This document shows, one piece after another, positions 1 through 8,646 of a stretch of 64,000 bases of DNA; position 1 is the stretch's first letter; every line of letters starts with the position of its first letter. Under the pieces are notes generated by a model, which had not been told where the DNA came from, made no database searches, and worked only from the letters and a program-made list of their open reading frames with translations. Source of the stretch: Dinoroseobacter sp049800835. GTDB taxonomy: Bacteria > Pseudomonadota > Alphaproteobacteria > Rhodobacterales > Rhodobacteraceae. The stretch lies in contig NZ_JBNAFU010000002.1 of NCBI RefSeq assembly GCF_049800835.1, positions 1 through 64,000 on the forward strand, written 5' to 3'. A program made the translations under genes and the position numbers.

Positions 1-3
1 ATC

Positions 4-1179
<1,176 letters not shown>

Positions 1180-1191
1180 CCACATCGCGCA

Positions 1192-1249
1192 GGGCCGGAC
1201 AAAAACCGGCCCGCATGGTTCGACGAGGGGGGTGCGCTGCATCCTCCTC
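1192..1249 (+). promoter_or_regulatory. Two hairpins in the tuf-rpsJ gap
   Basis: A perfect 7-bp stem (GGGCCGG at 1192-1198 with its complement at 1206-1212, A-rich loop) is followed by a 10-bp stem with two G-U pairs (arms 1225-1234 and 1240-1249, loop CGCTG). Neither is followed by a T run, so they are not classic terminators. They could process the tuf-rpsJ transcript or form an S10 leader. Leader control of S10 by L4 is known in gammaproteobacteria; using it here is inference. Confidence 0.5.
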
Positions 1250-1282
1250 CTCTCAACTTCAAGCCGTGAAAGGCACTGACCA

Positions 1283-1597
1283 ATGGCCATTCAAAGCCAG
1301 AACATTCGCATTCGCCTCAAGGCGTTCGACTACCGTGTGCTGGATGCCAGCACGCAGGAAATCGTTAACACTGCCAAGCGGACGGGTGCACAGGTGCGCG
1401 GTCCCATCCCGCTGCCGAACAAGATCGAAAAATTCACCGTGCTGCGTGGTCCCCACGTGGACAAGAAATCGCGCGATCAGTTCGAGATCCGTACGCACAA
1501 GCGTCTTCTCGACATTGTTGATCCGACGCCGCAGACGGTGGACGCGCTGATGAAGCTCGACCTCGCCGCTGGCGTGGACGTGCAGATTTCGGTCTGA
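1283..1597 (+). CDS. rpsJ: 30S ribosomal protein S10
   Basis: S10 is a 30S head protein and, as NusE, a partner of NusB in transcription antitermination. The 104-residue product matches the family along its whole length (NIRIRLKAFDYRVLD at the start, the RGPIPLPNKIEKFTVLRGPHV loop region in the middle). An AAAGG motif at 1269-1273 lies nine bases before the ATG. It is the first gene of the S10 operon proper, and rplC starts 14 bases after its stop. The 103-base gap from tuf holds two hairpins. Confidence 0.99.
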   Translation: MAIQSQNIRIRLKAFDYRVLDASTQEIVNTAKRTGAQVRGPIPLPNKIEKFTVLRGPHVDKKSRDQFEIRTHKRLLDIVDPTPQTVDALMKLDLAAGVDVQISV

Positions 1598-1611
1598 GGA
1601 GGGCAACAGTG

Positions 1612-2451
1612 ATGCGCTCTGGAATTATCGCAAAGAAGGTGGGGATGACCCGCCTGTTCATGGAAGATGGCAAGCAGATCCCAGTGACTGTCCTGCAGCT
1701 TGATAAGCTTCAGGTCGTCGCACAACGGACCGCTGAAAAGGATGGCTACTCGGCTGTCCAGCTTGGTGCGGGCACAGCGAAAGCCAAGCGCGTGAGCGCG
1801 CCAATGCGCGGGCACTACGCCGCCGCAAAGGTCGAGCCCAAGCGCAAGCTGGCCGAATTCCGTGTCGCCCCTGAGAACCTGATCAACGTCGGTGAGGAAA
1901 TCACCGCGGACCATTACTTCGAAGGTCAGTTCGTCGATGTCTCCGGGACCTCGATCGGTAAAGGTTTTGCCGGTGCGATGAAGCGGCACAACTTCGGAGG
2001 TCTGCGGGCGTCCCACGGTGTGTCTATTTCCCATCGTTCGCACGGCTCCACAGGTCAGTGTCAGGACCCGGGAAAGGTGTTCAAAGGCAAGAAGATGGCC
2101 GGTCACATGGGCGCTGCCCGTGTCACTACGCAGAACCTTCAGGTCGTGAAAACGGATGCTGATCGCGGCATCATCATGATCAAGGGCGCGGTGCCTGGCT
2201 CCAAAGGTGGCTGGGTGACGATCAAGGACGCGGTCAAGAAGCCGACGCCCGAGAACGTGATCCTGCCCGCGGCTCTGAAGTCCGCAGGCGAGGAAGCCAA
2301 ACGTCTGGCGGAGGAAGCTGCAGCTGCAGCGGAAGCCGAGGCGAAAGCCGCTGAAGAGGCCGCTGCAGCAGAGGCCGCAGCTGCAGAAGAGGCAGCTTTG
2401 AACGCGGCAGAAGCCGACATTGAAGCCGAGAAGAAGGAAGGTGACGCATGA
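1612..2451 (+). CDS. rplC: 50S ribosomal protein L3 with Ala/Glu-rich tail
   Basis: L3 is an early 50S assembly protein whose long loop reaches the peptidyl transferase centre. The L3 core (MRSGIIAKKVGMTRLF at the start, FGGLRASHGVSISHRSHGS in the middle) is complete. The ATG at 1612 fits the AGGAGGG at 1597-1603 best; a GTG at 1609 would add one residue. The product is about 279 residues where many L3 proteins have about 210, because about 55 C-terminal residues form an Ala/Glu/Lys repeat that is probably helical. The stop overlaps the rplD start as ATGA, so the two are probably translationally coupled. Confidence 0.98.
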   Translation: MRSGIIAKKVGMTRLFMEDGKQIPVTVLQLDKLQVVAQRTAEKDGYSAVQLGAGTAKAKRVSAPMRGHYAAAKVEPKRKLAEFRVAPENLINVGEEITADHYFEGQFVDVSGTSIGKGFAGAMKRHNFGGLRASHGVSISHRSHGSTGQCQDPGKVFKGKKMAGHMGAARVTTQNLQVVKTDADRGIIMIKGAVPGSKGGWVTIKDAVKKPTPENVILPAALKSAGEEAKRLAEEAAAAAEAEAKAAEEAAAAEAAAAEEAALNAAEADIEAEKKEGDA

Positions 2452-3065
2452 AACTGAACGTCATCACTCTGGACGGCGGAGACGCGGGCTCGGTCGAGCT
2501 GTCCGACGATCTGTTCGGTCTCGAGCCGCGTGCGGATATCCTGCACCGTGTGGTCCGTTGGCAGCGTAACAACGCGCAGGCCGGTACGCACAAGGTCAAG
2601 ACCCGCTCCGAGGTCAAGTACTCCACCAAGAAGATCTATCGCCAGAAGGGCACCGGCGGTGCACGACATGGCGCGCGCTCTGCGCCGATCTTCCGCGGGG
2701 GTGGTATCTACAAGGGCCCGACGCCTCGCAGCCATGGCCACGACTTGCCGAAGAAATTCCGCAAGCTCGGTCTGAAGCACGCTTTGTCCGCGAAGGCCAA
2801 GGAAGGCTCGCTTGTTGTGCTGGACACGGCGACAGCATCCGGCAAGACGGCAGAGCTGGCCAAAGCAGTCAAGAACCTGGGTTGGAAGCGCACGCTGGTG
2901 ATCGACGGGGCAGAGGTCAACGAGACCTTCGCAAAAGCCGCCGCCAATATCACTGGTCTCGACGTGCTGCCGACCATGGGCGCAAACGTCTATGACATCC
3001 TCAAGCGTGACACACTCGTGCTCACCAAAGCGGGTGTCGAAGCACTGGAGGCTCGACTGAAATGA
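2448..3065 (+). CDS. rplD: 50S ribosomal protein L4
   Basis: L4 binds 23S rRNA and its extended loop lines the exit tunnel. The 205-residue product has the typical loop (KIYRQKGTGGARHG followed by IFRGGG near residues 58-82) and the GWKRTLVIDG strand of the globular domain. In gammaproteobacteria L4 represses the S10 operon; whether it does so here is unknown. The ATG overlaps the rplC stop and its own stop overlaps the rplW start, both as ATGA, so rplC, rplD and rplW look tightly coupled. Confidence 0.99.
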   Translation: MKLNVITLDGGDAGSVELSDDLFGLEPRADILHRVVRWQRNNAQAGTHKVKTRSEVKYSTKKIYRQKGTGGARHGARSAPIFRGGGIYKGPTPRSHGHDLPKKFRKLGLKHALSAKAKEGSLVVLDTATASGKTAELAKAVKNLGWKRTLVIDGAEVNETFAKAAANITGLDVLPTMGANVYDILKRDTLVLTKAGVEALEARLK

Positions 3066-3358
3066 GCGCGAAGGCAGAACACTACGACGTGATCCGCAAG
3101 CCGATCATCACCGAAAAGGCCACCATGGCGTCCGAGTTCGGCGCGGTCGTCTTTGAGGTCGCGATCGACAGCACCAAGCCGCAGATCAAGGACGCGGTTG
3201 AGGCTCTGTTCGGGGTCAAGGTCAAGGCGGTCAACACAACCATCGCCAAGGGCAAGACCAAGCGGTTTCGGGGTCAACTCGGCAAGCGCAAGGATGTCAA
3301 GAAGGCCTACGTGACCCTCGAAGAGGGCAACACGATCGACGTCTCAACGGGTCTTTAA
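3062..3358 (+). CDS. rplW: 50S ribosomal protein L23
   Basis: L23 sits at the tunnel exit and docks trigger factor and the signal recognition particle. The 98-residue product opens with HYDVIRKPIITEKAT, a family hallmark, and contains the KVKAVNTTIAKGKTKRFRG loop that reaches into the tunnel. It overlaps rplD by four bases. In most bacteria rplB follows at once; here a strong hairpin and about 2.4 kb of unrelated sequence come first, so L23 ends the first half of the split S10 operon. Confidence 0.99.
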   Translation: MSAKAEHYDVIRKPIITEKATMASEFGAVVFEVAIDSTKPQIKDAVEALFGVKVKAVNTTIAKGKTKRFRGQLGKRKDVKKAYVTLEEGNTIDVSTGL

Positions 3359-3379
3359 GGTCCGCGATCAAAAGTTGAA

Positions 3380-3416
3380 AAGGCCGTGCCAGTATTGGCG
3401 CGGCCTTACCTGTTTT
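3380..3416 (+). terminator. Hairpin after rplW
   Basis: An 11-bp stem with one G-U pair (arms 3380-3390 and 3397-3407, loop AGTATT) starts 22 bases after the rplW stop. A short T run lies a few bases downstream (3413-3416). It probably ends or strongly attenuates the rpsJ-rplW transcript. The T run is offset, so efficiency is uncertain. Confidence 0.6.
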
Positions 3417-4011
3417 GGGCGTTGGATTTGCCGCCGCTGCGTTAGCCTTTGCATTTGTAGCATTGCTGCCTGCCCCTTCCGTCTGGAAGAAGGTCCTCAA
3501 AGTCTGCTTTTTCTGAGAGCTGTATTGGCGCCTGGAGGTGTTCTAAGTCGATCCCAATGGGCGGGTCATGGGCAAGGCGCTCCTTACGATCTGTGCGATC
3601 ATGATGATGCGTCGAAACTTCAAGTATGTGTATAAAGAAGGGTACCATGTCAGCGGGCATCGACACTGCGAAACTGTAATCGGAGCGACGGGAAACCAGC
3701 CAGTGTCGCGCCGTATCGCTAAACAGATCACCGGGGGTTTCGACCCGGACTCCTTTGCGGCCTTGCGACGTCAAGCCGTGATCGAACGCGGCACATCCGA
3801 AGATCTCCTTCTCACGGTTCTTTGCACGAAAGCATGATCGTGCATCTCCGGAAAATACATGTGAAATGACCGCCGTCCCGCCATCCCCGGGGGCAAAACG
3901 ACGGCACGACAGATTGCTGTTTGATGGCCGTCTGAATGCTCACAGCACAATTGGAACTCCGCAAGTATCGGCGGGCGCTATTATTGGCAGCCCCCATACA
4001 CACTGTCGATT
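3417..4011. other. Stretch without a recognisable gene, rplW to PhyH gene
   Basis: About 600 bases lie between the rplW hairpin and the end of the convergent PhyH-family gene. Open frames of 89 residues (+, 3568-3837) and 110 residues (minus, 3442-3774) exist but overlap each other, match no family I know and lack a convincing ribosome binding site. Base composition is lower in GC than the flanking ribosomal genes. I see no tRNA or repeat. It may be decayed coding DNA. Confidence 0.5.
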
Positions 4012-4848
4012 TTACGCCCGAGGCCACAATTGCGGAAAGAAGTCGCCTGCAATCCGGTCTCCGTTGCGGTACCCCGCGGCTTCGAACTGGGCGCGTTCCT
4101 CTTTGGCCCAGTCGCCACGGTACCGGATCATTCCGTCGGGCGCCGTCATGCGCAGGGTAAACCGGCGCACGGTTTCGGTCGGCGTGACCGAAGACAACCC
4201 GCCATGAAGTGTGCGCATGTCGAAAAAGATGCAATCGCCCAGATCAAGATCCCATTGCAGCAACTCGTACGCGTCCGGATCGGCATTCACATCCGGCGGT
4301 GGGTGGTAGGTCTGCCCGGCCACTTCCGTTGGTTCAAAGCTTGGATGCCCGTCGGCGAACCTCACGCGCATGAAAAGCTTGTCCCACAGGTGCGACCCCT
4401 TTACGAATGCAATTCCGTTTTCCTTTGTGACCGGTTCCAGTGGAAGCCAGAGCACACACATAGTGCCCTCGAAATCGAAATACGACAGATCCTGATGGAA
4501 CGGCGGGCGCGACTTCGATCCCGCCTCTCGCAGAAACCAGTTGTCCATGACGAGGTTGACAGAAGGCACGCCCATGAGGCCTGCCGCAAGACGAGCGCAG
4601 GGGGAGTTGCGCACAAAATCCTCGAACTCGGGAATTTTGCTCCAGGCCCAGTAGTCCTCGATGTAGGCAGGTGCGTTCTCGTCTTTGGTGTGGCGTGCGA
4701 AATTCTCGGTCGGCTTGGCTATATCGGCGTCTATGCCCGCGCGCAGCGTCTCTATCCAGGACCGAGAGAAGCTGTTCCGCAAGACAATGGCACCGTCCCT
4801 TGAAAACGCCGTTCGGTTGTCGGGTGTGATGGTCGAAGTCGTAGACAT
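4012..4848 (-). CDS. Phytanoyl-CoA dioxygenase (PhyH) family protein
   Basis: Predicted non-heme Fe(II)/2-oxoglutarate oxygenase of 278 residues; the substrate is unknown, and family members hydroxylate lipids, amino acids, ectoine and small metabolites. The metal triad is visible as H118-x-D120 (in PPFHQDLS) and H215 (in RTLHGG), with arginines at 228-233 placed to hold 2-oxoglutarate. The ATG at 4848 is chosen because AGGGAGG lies six bases before it; an upstream in-frame start at 4956 would add a low-complexity basic leader. It is antisense to the ribosomal cluster, convergent with rplW and divergent from the small membrane protein gene at 5038. Confidence 0.85.
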   Translation of the reverse strand: MSTTSTITPDNRTAFSRDGAIVLRNSFSRSWIETLRAGIDADIAKPTENFARHTKDENAPAYIEDYWAWSKIPEFEDFVRNSPCARLAAGLMGVPSVNLVMDNWFLREAGSKSRPPFHQDLSYFDFEGTMCVLWLPLEPVTKENGIAFVKGSHLWDKLFMRVRFADGHPSFEPTEVAGQTYHPPPDVNADPDAYELLQWDLDLGDCIFFDMRTLHGGLSSVTPTETVRRFTLRMTAPDGMIRYRGDWAKEERAQFEAAGYRNGDRIAGDFFPQLWPRA

Positions 4849-5037
4849 CTCAGCCTCCCTGTTTGGTGTCGTCGCGGTGCCAGAGGTCATGCGCGGAGCA
4901 TAGCCGCTTTGGCCCTGCATGAACGAAGTTTCTTTCCTGCGACGTGATCTGCGCATATTACAGCATCATTGCGTTCGATTTTTTGCCGCCAGCGAGAATC
5001 CGGCTGTGCGTGCCCAGGTACTTCTCAGGAGACGACA

Positions 5038-5511
5038 TTGGTTAGAGTTTTTGACGATCAGACGCGCGTTCAGGGGCGCGACTATTTCATGGTTGGGCGG
5101 CGCGCAATCTTTGTCGGTGCATGTGCGGTCGCCGTGGTTGGTGGGTGCATTACGTGGGGGACTATGGCCATCGCGCTCCGTGCCACTTCGGAACCTCATC
5201 ACCTGAGCGCAACGCAAGCGATCACGGCGATATCCGAATTGCCGCCTGAAGAGCCCCCAGAGAACCTTGGCGCAGCGGCCTTTCCCGCCGGCGCCATTAT
5301 ACTGATGTCCAAAGACGCGGGCTGTCCGGCAGGGACAACGCCGTTCGCTCCGGTCATGCTTCTTGTGAACAACAACGCGTCGGCCCTGTACGAAGAGGCG
5401 CTTGCTGCAACGCAAGACTCCCTCCTTGACGAGGGGATTTCGTGGGACGCACGGATTTTCTCCGCCTGCCAGTACCGCCGACCGACAGGCGGATCGGCAG
5501 GTTTGAATTGA
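5038..5511 (+). CDS. Small membrane-anchored hypothetical protein
   Basis: I do not recognise this 157-residue protein. It has a short basic cytoplasmic start, one hydrophobic segment at about residues 21-45 (AIFVGACAVAVVGG and onward) and then an extracytoplasmic domain with two cysteines (DAGCPAG and FSACQYRR) that could form a disulphide. The start is a TTG at 5038, chosen because AGGAGA lies five bases upstream; no ATG is as well placed. It is divergent from the PhyH-family gene and stands ahead of the rplB promoter region. The motif AGAIILMSKDAGCPAGTTPF recalls the start of phage-tail-collar-like repeats, but this is only an impression. Confidence 0.65.
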   Translation: MVRVFDDQTRVQGRDYFMVGRRAIFVGACAVAVVGGCITWGTMAIALRATSEPHHLSATQAITAISELPPEEPPENLGAAAFPAGAIILMSKDAGCPAGTTPFAPVMLLVNNNASALYEEALAATQDSLLDEGISWDARIFSACQYRRPTGGSAGLN

Positions 5512-5581
5512 ACGGGCCTCTGATTGCGCAAGATGCAAGCCGCTTTTGCCTGAAAAGAACGGATAATACGCGCTCTCAAGC

Positions 5582-5610
5582 TTGACCCACCCGAAGCATT
5601 CTCTTACACG
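5582..5610 (+). promoter_or_regulatory. Candidate rplB promoter
   Basis: TTGACC at 5582-5587 and TACACG at 5605-5610 are separated by exactly 17 bases, a good sigma70-type match for this family. It would restart transcription of rplB-rplP after the insertion. Transcription would begin near 5617, just before the hairpin at 5624. Confidence 0.5.
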
Positions 5611-5623
5611 ACCCCATCGGCAT

Positions 5624-5653
5624 GGCCCCGGATTCGTCCGGGGCCTCGCTTTT
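5624..5653 (+). terminator. TTCG hairpin with T run ahead of rplB
   Basis: A perfect 9-bp stem (GGCCCCGGA at 5624-5632 and its complement at 5637-5645) closes a TTCG tetraloop and is followed by TCGCTTTT. By form it is an intrinsic terminator, probably for the small gene at 5038-5511. It also lies just after the candidate rplB promoter, so it could act as a leader attenuator or a 5' stabilising stem. Confidence 0.75.
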
Positions 5654-5704
5654 GTTCGCAAGAACATCTCTACCGGGGACCTTCGGGGCCCTTCAAACTG
5701 AAAA

Positions 5705-5721
5705 GCCGGGGTACACCCGGC
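5705..5721 (+). promoter_or_regulatory. Second hairpin in the rplB leader
   Basis: A perfect 6-bp stem GCCGGG/CCCGGC (arms 5705-5710 and 5716-5721, loop GTACA) lies 24 bases before the rplB ATG. It has no T run. A leader control element is possible; no known ribosomal protein leader is recognised. Confidence 0.4.
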
Positions 5722-5745
5722 ACGAAGCAACGGAAGACAGAAAGC

Positions 5746-6588
5746 ATGGCACTCAAGTCGTACAAGCCAACGACGCCGGGCCAGCGTGGGCTGGTTCTGA
5801 TCGACCGTTCCGAGTTGTGGAAAGGCCGCCCGGTCAAAGCCCTCACCGAGGGTCTGACCAAGAATGGCGGACGGAACAACACTGGACGGATCACGATGCG
5901 CCGCAAGGGCGGCGGGGCAAAGCGCCTCTATCGCGTCGTGGACTTCAAACGTCGGAAATTCGATGTCGAAGGCGTCGTGACGCGGATCGAATATGACCCG
6001 AACCGCACAGCCTTCATTGCGCTCCTGACCTACACGGACGGGGAGCAGGCGTATATCCTTGCACCGCAGCGTCTGGCTGTGGGCGACAAGGTCGTCGCGT
6101 CGATGAAAGCGGACATCAAGCCGGGCAACGCAATGCCATTCTCGGGCATGCCGATCGGTACGATCATCCACAATATCGAACTCAAGCCCGGCAAGGGCGG
6201 TCAGATTGCGCGCGCCGCAGGCACCTACGCCCAATTCGTGGGTCGTGATGGTGGGTACGCTCAGATCCGTCTCAGCTCCGGTGAACTGCGTCTGGTGCGT
6301 CAGGAATGCATGGCGACCGTAGGTGCCGTGTCGAACCCCGACAACTCCAACCAGAACTTCGGTAAAGCCGGCCGCAACCGCCACAAGGGCATCCGCCCGT
6401 CGGTCCGTGGTGTTGTGATGAACCCGGTCGACCACCCCCATGGTGGTGGTGAGGGTCGGACCTCGGGTGGTCGCCATCCGGTCAGCCCCTGGGGCAAGCC
6501 GACCAAAGGGGCTCGCACCCGCAACAAGAACAAGGCGTCGCAGAAGCTGATCATCCGCTCGCGTCACGCCAAGAAAAAGGGCCGCTAA
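5746..6588 (+). CDS. rplB: 50S ribosomal protein L2
   Basis: L2 is a core 50S protein needed for subunit joining and peptidyl transfer. The 280-residue product is complete: it opens with KSYKPTTPGQRG and carries the highly conserved MNPVDHPHGGGEGR segment near residue 230, including the functional histidine of that loop. It starts the second half of the split S10 operon, about 2.4 kb from rplW, and is followed by rpsS after three bases. Its 5' region holds a candidate promoter and two hairpins, which suggests that it does not depend on read-through from rplW. Confidence 0.99.
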   Translation: MALKSYKPTTPGQRGLVLIDRSELWKGRPVKALTEGLTKNGGRNNTGRITMRRKGGGAKRLYRVVDFKRRKFDVEGVVTRIEYDPNRTAFIALLTYTDGEQAYILAPQRLAVGDKVVASMKADIKPGNAMPFSGMPIGTIIHNIELKPGKGGQIARAAGTYAQFVGRDGGYAQIRLSSGELRLVRQECMATVGAVSNPDNSNQNFGKAGRNRHKGIRPSVRGVVMNPVDHPHGGGEGRTSGGRHPVSPWGKPTKGARTRNKNKASQKLIIRSRHAKKKGR

Positions 6589-6591
6589 CAC

Positions 6592-6870
6592 ATGTCGCGT
6601 TCTGTTTGGAAAGGTCCTTTTGTCGACGCTTACGTCCTCAAGAAGGCCGAGAAGTCCCGCGAGTCGGGCCGCAACGAGGTCATCAAGATCTGGTCGCGCC
6701 GCTCGACCATCCTGCCGCAATTCGTGGGCCTCACCTTTGGGGTCTATAACGGCCAGAAGCATATCCCGGTGAACGTTACCGAAGATATGATCGGCCAGAA
6801 GTTCGGTGAGTATTCGCCCACGCGGACCTATTACGGTCACGCGGCGGACAAGAAAGCGAAGAGGAAGTAA
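6592..6870 (+). CDS. rpsS: 30S ribosomal protein S19
   Basis: S19 forms a pair with S13 in the 30S head and contacts the A-site finger of the 50S subunit. The 92-residue product has the typical SRSVWKGPFVD start and the HIPVNVTEDMIGQKFGEYSPTR signature. It sits three bases after rplB and three bases before rplV, in the standard S10-operon order, so it is certainly cotranscribed with both. Confidence 0.99.
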   Translation: MSRSVWKGPFVDAYVLKKAEKSRESGRNEVIKIWSRRSTILPQFVGLTFGVYNGQKHIPVNVTEDMIGQKFGEYSPTRTYYGHAADKKAKRK

Positions 6871-6873
6871 GTC

Positions 6874-7254
6874 ATGGGTAAGGAAAAAAATCCCCGCCGC
6901 GTGGCTGAGAACGAAGCGATGGCCAAGACGCGCATGCTGCGCACCTCGCCGCAGAAGCTCAACCTCGTAGCGCAAATGATCCGTGGCAAGAAAGTCGACA
7001 AGGCGCTCGCCGATCTGACCTTCTCGCACAAGCGGATCTCCGAAGACGTTAAGAAGTGCCTTCAGTCCGCCATCGCAAATGCCGAGAACAACCACGGTCT
7101 CGACGTGGACGAACTGGTTGTGGCCGAGGCCTATGTTGGCAAGAACCTCACCATGAAGCGCGGACGTCCGCGGGCGCGTGGCCGGTTCGGCAAGATCGTC
7201 AAGCCGTTCGCAGAGTTGACCATCAAGGTCCGTCAAGTTGAGGAGCAGGCATAA
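6874..7254 (+). CDS. rplV: 50S ribosomal protein L22
   Basis: L22 binds 23S rRNA, and its beta-hairpin forms part of the exit-tunnel constriction that macrolides approach. The 126-residue product contains RTSPQKLNLVAQMIRGK at the start of the fold and the hairpin KRGRPRARGRFGKI near its end. The start at 6874 follows the rpsS stop by three bases. The stop overlaps the rpsC start as TAATG. Confidence 0.99.
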   Translation: MGKEKNPRRVAENEAMAKTRMLRTSPQKLNLVAQMIRGKKVDKALADLTFSHKRISEDVKKCLQSAIANAENNHGLDVDELVVAEAYVGKNLTMKRGRPRARGRFGKIVKPFAELTIKVRQVEEQA

Positions 7255-7973
7255 TGGGTAACAAGGTAAACCCCGTCGGTATGCGGCTTCAGGTCAACCG
7301 GACCTGGGACAGCCGTTGGTACGCCGACACCAAAGACTATGGTGATCTGCTTCTGGAAGACATCCGGATGCGTGAGTTCATCAAGGAAGAGTGCAAGCAG
7401 GCCGGCATCAGCCGTGTGATCATCGAACGCCCGCACAAGAAGTGCCGCGTGACGATCCACACCGCACGTCCGGGCGTGATCATCGGCAAGAAAGGTGCCG
7501 ATATCGAAACCCTGCGTAAGAAGCTGGCGGCGATGACCGACAGCGAGCTGCACCTCAACATCGTCGAGGTCCGCAAGCCGGAGCTCGACGCGGCACTGGT
7601 CGGTGAAAGCATCGCACAACAGCTGGAGCGCCGGGTGTCTTTCCGCCGTGCGATGAAGCGGTCGGTGCAGAACGCCATGCGCATGGGTGCGCAAGGGATC
7701 CGCGTGAACCTCGCTGGTCGCCTTGGTGGGGCCGAGATCGCGCGGACAGAGTGGTATCGCGAGGGCCGCGTGCCCCTGCATACCCTGCGCGCCGATATTG
7801 ATTATGCACATGTCGAAGCCATGACGCCCTACGGCATCATCGGGATCAAGGTGTGGATATTCAAAGGTGAGATCATGGAGCACGACCCGCAAGCGCGTGA
7901 TCGCAAGCATGCGGAGCTTCAAGAAGGTGGTGGACCGCGCCCGCAGGGCGGCCGTCCGCGCCGTGACCGCTGA
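7254..7973 (+). CDS. rpsC: 30S ribosomal protein S3
   Basis: S3 lines the mRNA entry channel and helps helicase action on structured mRNA. The 239-residue product shows the N-terminal KH domain with the GVIIGKKGADIETLRKKL signature and the C-terminal domain containing GRLGGAEIARTEWYREGRVPLHTLRADIDY. The last 20 residues are rich in Arg, Gly and Pro, as in alphaproteobacterial homologues. The start overlaps the rplV stop by one base, and rplP follows after 13 bases. Confidence 0.99.
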   Translation: MGNKVNPVGMRLQVNRTWDSRWYADTKDYGDLLLEDIRMREFIKEECKQAGISRVIIERPHKKCRVTIHTARPGVIIGKKGADIETLRKKLAAMTDSELHLNIVEVRKPELDAALVGESIAQQLERRVSFRRAMKRSVQNAMRMGAQGIRVNLAGRLGGAEIARTEWYREGRVPLHTLRADIDYAHVEAMTPYGIIGIKVWIFKGEIMEHDPQARDRKHAELQEGGGPRPQGGRPRRDR

Positions 7974-7986
7974 GGAGTAGAGAAAG

Positions 7987-8400
7987 ATGCTGCAACCAAA
8001 GCGCACAAAATTCCGCAAGATGCACAAGGGCCGGATTCGCGGTCTGGCCAAAGGCGGTTCCGATCTGAACTTCGGCACCTTCGGTCTGAAAGCGATTGAG
8101 CCTGAGCGTATCACTGCCCGCCAGATCGAAGCCGCCCGCCGGGCCATGACGCGTCACATGAAGCGTCAGGGTCGCGTCTGGATCCGTATCTTCCCGGACC
8201 TGCCGGTCACGGCAAAGCCGATCGAAGTGCGGATGGGTAAAGGTAAAGGCTCCGTCGACCGCTGGACCGCCAAGGTCAAGCCAGGGCGGATCATGTTCGA
8301 GATCGACGGCGTGTCCGAGCCAGTTGCCCGCGAGGCCCTGCGCCTCGCCGCGATGAAGCTGCCGGTCAAAACCCGCACCGTGGTTCGCGAAGACTGGTAA
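7987..8400 (+). CDS. rplP: 50S ribosomal protein L16
   Basis: L16 helps position A-site tRNA on the 50S subunit. The 137-residue product aligns along its whole length with the family (MLQPKRTKFRKMHKGR start, VRMGKGKG motif). The arginine in that motif (residue 82) corresponds to Arg81 of E. coli L16, the site hydroxylated there by the oxygenase YcfD/RoxA. rpmC normally follows directly; here a strong terminator and about 2.1 kb of inserted genes separate them. Confidence 0.99.
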   Translation: MLQPKRTKFRKMHKGRIRGLAKGGSDLNFGTFGLKAIEPERITARQIEAARRAMTRHMKRQGRVWIRIFPDLPVTAKPIEVRMGKGKGSVDRWTAKVKPGRIMFEIDGVSEPVAREALRLAAMKLPVKTRTVVREDW

Positions 8401-8440
8401 TTTCCGGATTGCTGGTTGGCGTTAAGCGCGTAACCCTTTT

Positions 8441-8469
8441 AAGCCCTCGCCACTGGCGGGGGCTTTTTC
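8441..8469 (+). terminator. Intrinsic terminator after rplP
   Basis: A stem of at least 10 bp with one G-U pair (arms 8442-8451 and 8455-8464, loop ACT) is followed directly by TTTTT. It lies 41 bases after the rplP stop. This is a classic Rho-independent terminator and should end the rplB-rplP transcript. Confidence 0.9.
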
Positions 8470-8646
8470 GTTGGATCAAGGCACTTTTTAGGGACTGCCA
8501 CGCGGGCGCAACCTGCGCGCACGCGTCAGTGTAGCGGCCACGCCCTTACACTCTCGCTTCAACTCTGAAATGCGCAAAATCCGGGTCGCTCCCACCCGGT
8601 ACGGTTTCTTATCCGTAGGTCGAAGAACCAGCGGAGTGACCTGTCC

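Noticed and set aside
3442..3837. Overlapping 110-residue minus and 89-residue plus frames after rplW
   Set aside because: They overlap on opposite strands, no family resemblance, no clear ribosome binding site.
4966..7236. 756-residue open frame on the minus strand
   Set aside because: It runs antisense through rplB, rpsS and rplV, whose coding frames are certain. High GC leaves long antisense frames open.
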